Notes: generated from the sequence alone by a model not told the origin. Counted from the first letter of the stretch, positions 35,608 through 48,000 are shown. The stretch is DNA of 64,000 nucleotides from Mactra quadrangularis (GCA_025267735.1 CM046308.1:32973267-33037266); one strand, 5' to 3'. Numbers and translations are program-made.

Positions 35608-38182
35608 GTAACCTTGACCTTTGACCCAGGGGCCCTAAAACCAATAGGACATAACCATGACACATGGGCTACTCTCCTAAAAAAAATTAGTGAACCTAGG
35701 TACATTGGTTGTTCAGTTATTGTCTGGACAAGGTTTTTCCATATGATGCCTCTGTGACCTTGACCTTTGGGTCTGGGGCCCCAAAACCTATTGGGAACAT
35801 CCTTAACACAAGGGCTACATTCACATAAAATTTTATGAACCTAGGTACAGTCCTTGTTGAGTTATTGTCCAAACAAGATTTTTCAATATGATGCCTCTGT
35901 GACCTTGACCTTTGACCCAGGAGCCCCAAAACCAAAAGGGCATATCCTTGACACAAGGGCTACCCTCACATAGACTTTAATGAACCTAGGTAAATTGGTG
36001 GTTCAGTTATTGCCTGGACAAAAGTTTCATTGTTTGCCATTTTGACTTTATAAACATATTGATAGAACATATGAAGTCACTGCTTGGTAATTTGATATCT
36101 TCTGGTTGAAGGTTTATACTTGACCCTGTTTCCCCAAAACTGATAAGGCACATCCTTGACACATGGTCTACTGTCACATGAAATTAGGTGAACTTAGGTA
36201 CAGTCATTGTTGAGTAATTACCCAGACAATGTTTTTCAATGTGATGCCCCTGTGACCTTGACCTTTGACAAAGGCGCCCCAAAACCCATAGGGCATAACC
36301 TTGACACATGGGCTACTTTCATATAAAATTTAGTGAACCTAGGTACATTGGTTGTTCAGTTATTGTCTGGACAAGGTTTTTCCATATGATGCCTCCGTGA
36401 CCTTGACCTTTGGGTCTGGGGCCCAAAAACCTATTGGGAACATCCTTGACAAAAGGGCTACCTTCACATAAAATTTTGTGAATCTAGGTACAGTAGTTGA
36501 TGAGTTATTGCCCAAACAAGGATTTTCAATATGATGCCCCTGTGACCTTGACCTTTGACCCAGGAGCCCCAAAACCAATAGGGCATAACCTTTACCCAAG
36601 GGCTACCCTCACATAAAATTTGGAGAACCAAGGTACATTGGTGGTTCAGTTATTGTCTCGACAAGGGTTTCATTGTTTGCCGTTTTGACTTTATAAACAT
36701 ATTGATAGAACATTTGAAGTCACAGCTTGGTAATTTGATATCTTCTGGTTTAAGATTTAAACTTAACCCTGTTTTCCCAAAACTGATAAGGTACATCCTT
36801 GACACATGGGCTACTCTCACATGAAATTTGGTGAACTTTGGTACAATCATTGTTGAGTAATTATCCAGACAATGTTTTTCAATATGATACCCCTGTGACC
36901 TTGACCTTTGACCAAGGTGCCCCAAAACCAATAGGGCATAACCTTGACACATGGGCTACTTTTACATAAAATTTAGTGAACCTAGGTACATTGGTTGTTC
37001 AGTTGTTGTCTGGACAAGGTTTTTCCATATGATCCCTCTGTGACCTTGACCTTTGGGTCTGGGGCCCAAAAACCTATTGGGAACATCCTTGACACAAGGG
37101 CTACCTTCACATAAAATTTTGTGAACCTAGGTACAGTAGTTGATGAGTTATTGCCCAAACAAGGATTTTCAATATGATGCCTCTGTGACCTTGACCTTTG
37201 ACCCAGGAACCCCAAAACCAATAGGGCATAACCTTTACCCAAGGGCTACCCTCACATAAAATTTGGAGAACCTAGGTACATTGGTGGTTCAGTTATTGTC
37301 TGGACAAGTGTTTCATTGTTTGCCGTTTTGACTTTATAAACATATTGATAGAACATTTGAAGTCACAGCTTGGTAATTTGATATCTTCTGGTTTAAGATT
37401 TAAACTTAACCCTGTTTTCCCAAAACTGATAAGGTACATCCTTGACACATGGGCTACTCTCACATGAAATTTGGTGAACCTAGGTACAGTCATTAGTGAG
37501 TTATTACCCGGACAATGTTTTTCAATTTGATGCCACTGTGACCTTGACCTTTGACCCAGGGGCCCCAAAATCAATAGTGCATATCCTTGACACATGGGCT
37601 ACTCTCACATGAAATTTGGTGAACCTAGGTACATTGGTGTTTCATTTATTGTCCGGACAAAGTTTTTCCATATAATGCCCCTGTGACCTTGACCTTTGAA
37701 CCTGGGGCCCCATAAACCTATAGGGCGCATCTTTGACACATGGGCTACTCTTACATAAAATTTGGTGAACCTAGGTACAGGCGTTGTTGAGTTATGGTCC
37801 GGACAAGGTTTTTCAATTTGATGTCCCTGTGACCTTGACCTTTGACCCAGGGGCCCCAAAACCGATTGGGAACATCCTTGACACATGGGCTTCTCTCACA
37901 TAAAATTTGGTGATCCTAGGTAGATTGGTTGTTAAGTTATTGTCAGGACAAGTTTTTTTCCCATATGATGCCACTGTGACCTTGACCTTTGACGCAGGGG
38001 CCCCAAAACCGATAGGGAACATCTTTGACACATGGGCTACTCTTACATTAAATTTGGTGAACTTAGGTACATTGGTGGTTCAGATATTGTCCGGACAAGT
38101 TTTACCTATTTTAAGTCCCAGTGACCTTGACCTTTAACCCTGGGGTCTCAAAATCAATAGGGAACCTCCTCCACCCAAGGGC
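35608..38182. repeat. Higher-order tandem repeat (644 bp = 146+145+352)
   Basis: GTGACCTTGACC words lie at 35608 (variant GTAACC), 35754, 35899, 36251, 36397, 36542, 36895, 37041, 37186 and 37539. This gives three successive 643/644/644-bp blocks with the same internal pattern. The long 352-bp member of each block carries an extra segment (CATTGTTTGCCATTTTGACT ... TTTGATATCTTCTGG). After 37539 the simple 146-bp period resumes. Confidence 0.88.
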
Positions 38183-38253
38183 TATCAACACATAAAATTT
38201 GAGGAACCTAGGTTCATCCTTTCTTGAGTTATCATCCGGACAAGCAATTGTCC

Positions 38254-38335
38254 ACGGACGGACAGACGGACAGACGGACAGACGGACAGACGGACAGACG
38301 GACAGACGGACAGACGGACAGACGGACAGACGGAC
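38254..38335. repeat. (GACGGACA)n microsatellite
   Basis: About ten copies of the 8-bp unit GACGGACA, at the right end of the pearl-like element. Confidence 0.95.
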
Positions 38336-38384
38336 AACAGCATAACATAATACGACCGTTTTTTCAAAACGGGCGTATAAAAAA

Positions 38385-39548
38385 GGAAAACTGATACATC
38401 AAAGGGCAAGTAGATTCACAAAGATCAAAACCAAGTCCTGTTATACTAATCATAGTTTTATAAAGCTCCAGGTTAATCCCAATTTCAACACTAGAAATAA
38501 GGATCAAGTTTTTTCTTTTACTTTTATATTACCGGTACATGTCTTTCACAAGAGGTTAATATATGTTTTAATCATTTTACATACTGGAATGTACCAGTAT
38601 TAAACTTTACTTTCATTATTACAAAAGTAGACCAACCAAATCACAAATAAGGCTACATATTTACTGTATTTTATTCCAACATTTTGCCTAAAGTCTTTGT
38701 CATAGAACCTATACAATTTACTTCACATCCATTCAAAACGGTAGTCAGAATCATAAGTTTAGAATAAATACTTGTAAAAAATATACATGTAAATTAAATA
38801 TTCATATAAAATGCACATGTAAAATATACATATAATACAAACATGTAAAATATACATATAAGATATTATTATACATGTAAAATATACATAATTATAAAAT
38901 ATACATATACGATATTATTATACATGTAAAATATACATAATTATAAAATATACATGGACAATATACATACAATCATGTATATTTAATATACAAAGACAAA
39001 TATATGCTATCAGGTCATACACAGTAGCCAAGTACTTAACAATCAGTAACTTGCCAAGTTCAATCACCTTCAAAGTATGACCTGAAACAAATCTAACATC
39101 AATACATAAATCATCGCCTTTTCTTCAATCTGACCTAGTAGTGATAATAATAACTACCCTAACAAATACTGCACCACAATGACCTAGATTTTGACCCCCA
39201 TGTGACCTAAATTCTAACCTAAAGTTTACGATGTCACATCAGAGTATCAAAACTATTTCCACCCTTACTATGTAAGTACAATCAGGAAACCAATGAAGCA
39301 ACCAGCTGTCAAGCTCATTCCTATATATAACAATCATGTTTGGGGGAGGTATATAATAAATTGCATGTCATATTTTTAATAGAACTCAATATGTACTGAA
39401 AAAGTTTCACACCAAATACATATATTAGAGTAATAAATAAACTATATTACCTGGTACCCGTTTTCAGAGTAGACTAAAAGTAAAATGACATGTAGATCTG
39501 GGCACCAATATACATACAATTATGATGTTACTTATGTATGATACTTAC
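38385..39548. other. MICU2/3-like intron 2, proximal part, with a 49-bp AT repeat
   Basis: From 38790 to 38990 the sequence is a tandem of AAAATATACATAATTATAAA and GATATTATTATACATG, period 49 bp (GATATTATTATACATG at 38862 and 38911). No exon recognised. Confidence 0.6.
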
Positions 39549-39675
39549 GTCTAGGCGTGTCCTCAGTGACGGACTCCAGAAAGTCTTGTGGGGTCATATA
39601 AATCACACCTTCATATCGTACTGATGCAAATTGTTGAAATCTTTCTTCACGATACGTCATGGGATGAGTTACTGG
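39549..39675 (-). CDS. MICU3: MICU2/3-like exon 2
   Basis: 127-bp exon with acceptor TTACACAG|CCA and donor AGAC|GTAAGT on the minus strand. It begins in phase 0 and ends in phase 1. It encodes PVTHPMTYREERFQQFASVR and YEGVIYMTPQDFLESVTEDT, the signature block of the family. The next exon must begin with two bases completing a codon that starts with C. None was recognised in the 39.5 kb to the left. Confidence 0.85.
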
Positions 39676-42624
39676 CTGTGTAATATAGAATAAAATCAAA
39701 CAAAATAATTTAATACAATACAATTTATACTAATTTATATCTTCAATAAATCGCCAAACCTAACAATAAGTCAACCTACCTGCTTTTGTGTAAAATACAA
39801 ATATTTATTTAAATTGATTAAGAAATAATATATGGTAGTGAAGACAATACAGCGCAAGAAATAGTTCATTAACAGGATGCAATGTTCTAAAAGGTAAAAT
39901 TAAGGAGTGGTTTAAACTGTTAAGTCTGCTTCCATATTAATGTTCAGCCAACTTAACAGTTTTGTAAAATAACCCTGATCACTGAAATCTCTTTTAAGCA
40001 GGAGATCCCTCACAGTACCTATTAACACCTGGACCTGAGTGGAGTGGAACAACAGTAAGTAAATTTCTCAGTCTAGGAAATTAGTAATGCACCAAATGGG
40101 GTTTGAACCCAGCACCTCTCTACCCTTAAGTGTATGTCCTACCACTGCAGCTGCAATAATGATTCCATGTAAGTAATTAGTTAGAACACCAGGTTGATTT
40201 ATCTAAATACCAGTCATCCCCATTAAGAGTAAAAAGCACTAACTTCATTTTTTGGCTTTATAGCAAATTGTTGGCTAGCGTGGTAATATAAAATAAATAA
40301 GTTTTATCAGTCTGAATCAAGTTACACTAGCCCTAGGCTTTTAGTTAGTGGAATAATGCAAAGACTTCAATAAACATATTTTCCTGTACCTTAAAATTTA
40401 CCAAAACAAGAAGTTGTCAACAGTATTGAATATTCTACTAAAGAAATACTACTTCAATACTTCAAAACCTACAACAGTTGAATACATCAGCATTTTTTAT
40501 TGTATTGCAATGTATGATACTATGACTGATTCATCAACTAAGTGAGGTAAAAATATCACAAATGATAATATTAATAATAACTGTTTTATACACATAAATT
40601 GCATTTTTTATGATTTTGAATAATAATATAAATCTATGTCTGAATATAATTAGAATTTTCTCAATAAATAAATCAAAAACCCTTTAAAAGTTTCTTCAAA
40701 GTAGAATGTGTTTATGTTCTGAATAATATCAAAATAAAATAGCAAGGGCAATGACAATAGTAAAATCATGCATATATCTATACCATTACAGATAAATCAA
40801 CTGTGTAAATAGAAATGGTATATTAAAATATTTTACAAAGCCATCTCATAAGACAGACATTATTATAATAGAAAGTTCAAACCAAAAACGGATTGATCTG
40901 AAGGCCAAATTATATGAATATTTGAACATTTTTATACTTCATAACAAAAAAAGGAAAGGTCAAAGGTGGTGTAGAAGCGTCTCTAAAACTGATCGATACT
41001 GTTTGTACCATCCTGTCATTTCAAAACATTCATGGAATGTAGTAGGTTACTTATTAAACTTATGACAGAAGGAGAGTGGGTAACATGATTTGTGTATCAA
41101 TCATTATGTATATTAGAATATATTGAATTACCCTCAACTGTAGATAAATCGCTCCATGCAGGAGGTATTAAAGTGAAATATATGTAATATAAGAAAATCT
41201 ATTATGCAAATGAATATGTACTTTGCCTATATAAATACTGATGTCTACATGAATGTAAAGTATAGGTAAAATATACAAGTATTTGAAATTGTTCAATGAG
41301 ATTTGTATGGTGAAGAGATATAGCAAGTATGTAAAAATCAAACATTGCGGTTTGAACACAAACTTGTACATGATTTATCACCATAATACACATAAGTTTT
41401 TTATATATTTACATAAGCAAGCAATATTAAAATGTACAGTAAGCATAATCTAATTTTAGATTTGTTTTTATTCACAATATTATTCACATAACATTATGTG
41501 TCTGATTTTTTTTTATAAATCATGCAAGATTTAAACCAAAAACTATTGTTATAGTTGAATATAAAGACTTAAAAAAGTACAAATTGCAGCATAAAAAAAT
41601 ATTATAACATTTTAAGAAGAAAATATTTAGACTTTAATATTGTTACTTAAAGAAAATAATACTAGTTTAAGCTTTAAGAAATTGTGAAAAACAGTGTATC
41701 CATAAATTAGCAAAAATCTCTTTCATAATAAACCATCTGTTTCTATTTTTTACCAATCAATAAATCAAATAAAGCCAATAAATGTTAAAAGGGTTAACTT
41801 TACAACATCTTTAAGATCAATTGTATTTTCCATCAATTAATTTAGTTTGTATCTTTGATGACTAATTACCAAGATCATTATAATATTGTCAAGAGAACAT
41901 ATTGGACCATTGCTATGTGATTGTAGCTAATTATCAGGTTTCTTTCATCTCCAATCAGATAAATCAACTTGGCTTGTCACCACTTATATGTAACATATGA
42001 GAACATTAACACCTCAATTCAATCAGAATTATCTCCCTTTCACCTTAAGGTAAACTCTATATCAATAACTAAGTTAAATACCCATAATGATCTTAAGGTA
42101 TGAAAATCTTATACAATTGGATTCATCATTAGCAAAGAGGGGTATAAGAACAATATAAGAAGTATAATCAACACCTAAAATAAAATAATGTTAGCTAATT
42201 CGATCAAAATCACAAGAAAAATGAAGTAGAGTTCACATTTTGCATCCTCTCTATAAATAGATAATGACAGTTTACTCATTCAGATAGTGTTAATACCCAA
42301 ACAAACAGACCGATCAATGAGGAATTTCGTAAAATGAATGAAATAGGGAATTCTAAAATAATGCCTATTTAAGGAATATGATGAAATGTACAAAAACGTA
42401 AACACCAAAAATACCTCCACTGAGTCCCGAGCAGCGTAAACCTTGGGTAGAAATCCCGTGTTTTCGCGGATCTTTTTCCATGCCTGCCATGCAATGATGC
42501 ACGTGCACGATGTCCCAACAATAAGTGTTGTTTTTAAACCATTTCGCATGGGCTTGGCAGCATGAAAATGTCTAAAACCAGTTCTAATTGTAGGAGAACA
42601 TTTTCTAAACACTGTGGTAGCCAT
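39549..42624 (-). CDS. MICU3: Mitochondrial calcium uptake protein MICU2/MICU3-like, first two coding exons (partial)
   Basis: MICU proteins are EF-hand regulators that dimerise and gate the mitochondrial calcium uniporter from the intermembrane space. Two exons (42415-42624 and 39549-39675) join in phase 0 to give 112 complete codons. Residues 1-30 are rich in Arg, Lys, Ser and Thr with no acidic residue (FRKCSPTIRTGFRHFHAAKP), as in a mitochondrial presequence. Residues 31-49 are a hydrophobic segment (LKTTLIVGTSCTCIIAWQAW). Exon 2 gives REERFQQFASVRYEGVIYMT followed by PQDFLESVTEDTP. This matches the conserved block just before the first EF hand of MICU2/MICU3 and is closest to MICU3 (RFRLFAS...FMTPYDF...VTTDEP) from memory. 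The EF hands and the C terminus are not in the recognised part. The assignment to MICU3 over MICU2 is a judgement from one exon. Confidence 0.8.
39676..42414 (-). other. MICU2/3-like intron 1 (2.7 kb), with a tRNA-like SINE head
   Basis: AT-rich. At about 40086-40160 on the minus strand there is a tRNA-derived SINE head with an A box (GCAGTGGTAGGACATACAC) and a B box (GGGTTCAAACCCC). Nothing else stands out; 41168-41393 holds low-complexity open frames only. Confidence 0.7.
42415..42624 (-). CDS. MICU3: MICU2/3-like exon 1 (coding part)
   Basis: Seventy codons from ATG at 42624 to GAG, followed by donor GAG|GTATTT. The protein has a basic presequence, a hydrophobic stretch and then KKIRENTGFLPKVYAARDSVE. 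AARD in the same place also occurs in human MICU2. The phase-0 end fits exon 2. Confidence 0.8.
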
Positions 42625-44817
42625 TTTTACACTGGTTCCTGTTTTTTAGATTGCGTATTGGATTAAAACCGAGTACCAGAATAACAAATGTACGCATGCG
42701 CAAAAGGTCATGTCTAAACGAGATACAGACTGCGTTCTCGTACGGTTTAGTATGTAAAGCACTTCAAAGGCGGTACACACGTGAAACGAGCAAGGATTAA
42801 AGCGTTAAAACTAACGATTCTAGATCGCTAGTTGATGATTATTAAAAGACACAAAGAAATTAATCTTAGTTGAATTTTTAAAACTAGTTGTTACAGTCTG
42901 GATTTAAAGATTATTCGGAAATACAAAAATAAAGGCAATTAAAAATTAATTTAAATAAAAACGGAATATATATATTTTATTGTTTCCATATAGCTTTCAG
43001 GTAAGATATGTATTGTTATAATAAAAAAAAAAAAATTACAAAATAGTATTTTTGCAACTCCTACATTTAGTCATTTATATGCTTTCAATTAGACTTAGAT
43101 CTTAACAAAAAATAATTAATTTAATTCGCATGAATGCAATTACTTTGTATTAAGGGAGCCCGGAATTTAATTTCACATTTTTTACTCTTAATATATATTT
43201 TGACATATAAAATGTCAGCGCATTCTAGTCAGAAGTTGTTTTTAAGCATTTTATATCATTTGTTTCGAAAAATGCAAAACGTGTGAATTTTGTTTCAATT
43301 AAATGAAATATATTATATGTATCATTCACATGAAGTTAAAACTAAGCGACAGACTAATGCATGGAGGACTTTTAACTCGTTATCTAACCCGTCCAAAAAT
43401 ATTTAGATTACGTATAGAATACATATCAGCGTTGACGTATATGTAATGATCTTAAATCTACATGGTATATGTGATAATGTTTTTTACATAGTATGTAAAT
43501 GTTTTCATTTGTAGCAAAGATATTTAATAAAATAAAAATACATTCAAAGTTTCAGACATTTATGGGTACGATTTTGATATACTTGGAAAATGCCCTGTTC
43601 GATTGCAATTTGCAACAGTTACTACTGTTTGGATCGGGTTTTTTTTCAGTATACATGAAGCATTTTGTAATCAAACGGAAATTATCTTTATTAATTTACT
43701 TTCATCGTTGTTATCTTACTATGACTTACGAAGACTTTGGTGTATAAACAATGATTAGCGATAATTATTATATCAAAAAGAGAAGTTTGTTACTTGCTAG
43801 TGACTAAAATCAAAATGTCACCATAAAAGCGAATTTTGAATTATTCAAAAAGTTCAAAATCGTTGACCGCCAAACTTACAGTTCACTATCATCATTTGTA
43901 CATTCAAATACAATTTAGATATGTCATTTTATGTATTAAAATTTGATGTTCATATACCTGTACACTTTTAATATCAACTAATTCAACTTTAACATATGGT
44001 TGACATTGAGTTGAGTACAGATTGTCAGGTACAACAGAAACTATTTTTTCATCTGAGATCTAACCATCTGTTTAGGGACATATTTTGACTTCTTCAGTAT
44101 GTCATTGCATTTAATTGGATTTCAATTAAAATATATTAACAACTTCGTTTATAAAACATTCCGCTAGATAATTAAGAATCAATGATGCGTGAACAAACAG
44201 TTTGGACATTCGACAGACGCGGTGTCTATAAATGGGAAAGGAGTTAATTAATCGCTCTTCTCAAACCAATCAAAGACTTAGAGCTGCCAGAGGTCAAACT
44301 TGCAAACAAGATTAAATTAACGTCTCATTTGGACTTGTTCAAAACCATTTAAAATGTTAACCGATGTTCTTTGTTTTTACATTTTCAGTCAACATTGATT
44401 GATAGAAAGAAGCATTTTGTGCTATCAGATATAAAGGGATTATCGTTGCTGTAAAAGCCAAGGAGATTATATTGGATTATATCATCATTTTCTCGGCTAT
44501 TTGTTGCATTCTTTGACAAGTATTGTTATTGATAAACCAAGTTATGTAATAAGCTATCTACAGTGTGATATTATAGGAATGTTTTATATTGTGAGAAATG
44601 TCGAACCGACGAAAAAAATGCGTGTGAAACTTGCATGAAAAAATTTGATGCATTTTTACACGTTTTTGATATTCTGTACGTTATACTATTAACTTAAGTG
44701 AATTTTGTGATTATATTTTGGATTTATAGTGGAATTAATGCATATTTTTTGAATGAGTGACTTGTGTGTAACATCGTTTCGCGACTACCTGTCGCATCTA
44801 TGTGGTTTAAATAAGCA
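42625..44817. other. Divergent intergenic region between MICU2/3-like and FGF genes
   Basis: About 2.2 kb between the two start codons, containing both 5' untranslated regions and presumably both promoters. The first 200 bases next to MICU are GC-richer and hold the NRF-1-like site. The part next to FGF is AT-rich without an obvious TATA box that can be tied to a start. A 13-base A run begins near 43022. The plus-strand open frame at 43499-43747 has no similarity I recognise and is left out as a gene. Confidence 0.6.
42693..42702. promoter_or_regulatory. NRF-1-like palindrome upstream of the MICU2/3-like gene
   Basis: CGCATGCGCA lies 69-78 bases upstream of the MICU2/3-like ATG. It matches the vertebrate NRF-1 (nuclear respiratory factor 1) consensus YGCGCAYGCGCR in its core. 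NRF-1 controls many nuclear genes for mitochondrial proteins, so the site suits this neighbour. Function in this organism is inference. Confidence 0.5.
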
Positions 44818-45022
44818 ATGAGCCCCACCTCGCTCGGTGCCAATCCACTAGCCACGCCTAGTCTTCCCGGCCCCCCACACGTTCCACATTGGCAGAATCC
44901 GCATCCTGAGAATTGGAGACTGCTGGACGATAGGAAGCATTATCTTCAAGCACAGAGTTACAACCGATTCTTAGAAATGCATCCAAATGCCACGAGAGGA
45001 GTACAAAACTACACAAAGTATT
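44818..45022 (+). CDS. FGF exon 1 (coding part)
   Basis: Encodes residues 1-68 plus the first base of codon 69. It ends at a strong donor (ATT|GTAAGT). The N-terminal region is Pro-rich (SLPGPPHVPHWQNPHP) followed by a charged stretch (NWRLLDDRKHYLQAQSYNRF) and NYTKYC. It is more GC-rich than its surroundings, as expected of coding sequence. The ATG follows an in-frame TAA by three bases. An upstream exon supplying a signal peptide through a cryptic acceptor (TTTAAATAAG just before the ATG) cannot be excluded. Confidence 0.8.
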
Positions 45023-48000
45023 GTAAGTATATTTATTTTTTACAATAATTGATATTCATGTTCTATATAACTATCATTGTCTTGCTATTTCTTCCTTAAA
45101 TTATAATTGTCGTAGAAGGATCTAACTTAATTATGTCCATTGTCCAAAAGGCCATGCGTCCATTGATATACCTTACCTAATATTTTAAAGTTGAATAAAA
45201 ACGTTTTTTCATCAATGAATTTCATGTTATTTTACGGCGGAGACCAAATTAAAAAGCCAGCTATCTTTGCTTTATAAATTGTATATTTTCAATGCGTACG
45301 TAAAAACTTTCTACGATAGCATAATGTGCTTCTTACATTAGCCGAAAATTTCGCTGAAATTGCAGTCTTCAATAACTCTGTAACTAATTAGTTTACAATT
45401 TTTATTGTGCAAATTCTACACGGTGTTTAATTTCTTTAACAGCAAAATGACATAAAATGCCACCGATTTGCAATCAGGCGTGCACACTTATACATTTATA
45501 GGGCAGAAAAAACTCGTATTACAAAAGGAAAAAGTGACTGAACCAGTTAATTACAATTGGTGTCGTTTAGTTCAATGTCTCTTCTATCCAAACTAATATT
45601 TCAAATACAATTAAGAGTATAAAGCAATGGTATCTCAAGTCAAAACTTACCCAAACGTTAAAAACCGAAAAACCTGTCAAACGAGAATAGGCACAAATTG
45701 ATATTAAAAGATTGAAGTTACAAATTCTTTATTCACGGTCGACATTAATGACATTTTTGCTCTGAACCCCATCCCCCCCCCCCAAAAAAAAATTAAAGTA
45801 TTTTTTTTATCTATTTAGTTGGCAGTCAGTAATGTAACGTACCATGCATACCCATTTAAATATATCGATAAAAATATATGAATGATAAACATTTATGTAC
45901 AACCATAAAATAAACGTTAAATAGGCTGTTTAATTTTCTATCTTATTTTTATTGCTCAGTAATTGTTTATTTAGATTGAAGTATTGACTAGTCGTCCATT
46001 TTGAGGGAATAGATACATTTCATGATTTGTATAGACGAAATGTTTATTCAATGAAGTAGAAGTTCGATTTTGACCAAAAGTTTTAAAGTCTAATCATTAA
46101 GGCTTGATCAACGTCTATTTCACTTCTAACATTCATCAACGCTTACCTGATTGATTAAGGCGAATGTTTTGTTGTTGATGTATTGATTAATTTGTTTACT
46201 ATGAATTTTAAACATCAAGTAGTAATACGTAAAACGAAACAGACACGTGCATGTGTCTTGCACGCTAAATGACGTAAACCGTGTTAGGCGAACTTTACCA
46301 CCACCGACACGGCTTCAGTTCCGTTGCATGTTGCAAAAGTAGCGAAAATAAGTAAATCTAAGGAAATAGTGTCCCATGTTATCAATTTAACCTTAATATT
46401 ATGTAGTTCTAGTAAACAAATATCCGGGAATTCAGTAATATAGTCATTTAAAGTTGATCTAAGCCTCTGATGTGGGTTTCTACTCGATCAGGGGCCCTAA
46501 CTGGTTCGAGGCAAAGGCTAAACATACTTAAAACGTGACTTCAACTTTTCCTATGAGTTGCAGCCTTTCAAAACGGTCAATTCTTCGCAATGATATAACA
46601 TTCTCGCCTAGTTTAACTTCAAGTAATAAAAATTCTGACTAATACGTACATGTAATATTATTGTCAAATATCAAACCATGCAGGTTATTTATAACTTTTC
46701 AATTTCACTTAATATGTACTGATGTGATTATTTTCTACAGAATGTTTGCTTATTCAACTAAGTGATTTAATTTTGAACTGTTTAAAATTCCGGTCATACC
46801 AAGTCTGTGCATACACGTCATTACGCCGACTCATTCGATTTCAATCGTAAAACTTCGGGAATTTCCGTCAAATCCTGTCTACTTTGCCAATAACGAATAA
46901 CACCTAGGGCAATGTGCTCAGACGAAATTAAAGTTCATGGAATTTTAACACTTACGTCTAAGATAATAAAATATTCAGTAGTTAAGATCGTTGATTGAAT
47001 ATTGAAATAATGCGGGGGTTTATAATTATCATGTTGGCATTTCGTTTATTACCATGTTTGACAGACGATGCATCTATCACGTTTTTGTCGCCATGTTTAA
47101 TTTTACGATGTAGACTCATGCCAAGGTAGTGCCATTAGTAGATACAAGCAAATCGTGAACAAAACTTAACTTCTAAACAAGTATTGAATTATGTGACTCT
47201 TCATTAGATCGCTGCCGAGGGATATTAGGCATATTGGAACCCACGAACGTGCAAAAGGTTAAACACGAAGGTTATGTTGGTCGTGTTGTTAATATCACCA
47301 AGTTTAGTTGCAGACGACATGTTGTCTGTTGCTCAGGCAGTCGAACCCAAGTCGAGAAAAGAACGCGGAAGTAGATCTTACAAAATCTGATATCATCTTG
47401 TCTGTCTTGATCTTCTTACGATTTTTCCTATTTACATATACATAATACTTATACCTACGCAAAAAATTGATTTAAAAATGCAATATCAAACACAAATAAA
47501 ACGTTGGTATAATACGTATGTATGTAATAAAAAGCTTAGGTTGAAACTTGAATAATGGACAGTTTCGTTTTCAAACAAAAAACTAAGGTAAACATTTTTC
47601 AATATCGTTGTTTTTGACTTCATTTTGATATAAACCTATCGTATGTTTTAAAAAGTTAAAATCCACGAATACTCTAAATAGTTTCGTATACATATATGAT
47701 ATTGTGTAGGTCTGTTATCATTTAAGTTAACTGCATATATCTTAGTTCATTTAATCGGTTATCAAGTTGGTTATTTTGATGACACTTAGTCTGACGTGGT
47801 ATAGACGTGAATTAGTACTCACTATTTTGATATATCAGACCATACTATAGTGTATATTACTTGCAGTTCATTGATTAATTCAAAAGATCGATAATTGTCG
47901 AATATTAGCCGAACATTTCCGAATAGTTCTATATGTCGCGTCTAATTGATTGATTCTATCAGAATATCGATTGTTGACGAACATGACCGAAGAATTCCGA

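Larger units (their letters stand above)
34587..38384. mobile_element. Pearl/Helentron-associated (HINE)-like non-autonomous element with internal tandem repeats
   Basis: The left end AACAAGAGCTCCGCTGGGC then TTATACGCCCG (34612-34622) matches in inverse CGGGCGTATAA at 38370-38380. Inside are about 18 copies of a 146-bp-type unit with TGTGACCTTGACCTTTGACC, GGGCCCCAAAACCAATAGGG and ACACATGGGCTACTCTCACA. An 8-bp microsatellite and a hairpin (CCGTTTT TTC AAAACGG) close the right end. This layout, core repeats then microsatellite then hairpin, is that of the pearl elements of bivalves (family knowledge). The many Arg/Ser/Gly-rich open frames in it are repeat translations. Confidence 0.82.

Noticed and set aside
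34643..38409. Many overlapping minus-strand open frames of 60-133 codons with repeated peptides such as LLVLGLLGQRSRSQ.
   Set aside because: They are translations of the 146-bp core repeat in all copies, with different stops and frames; no start context, splice sites or protein similarity.
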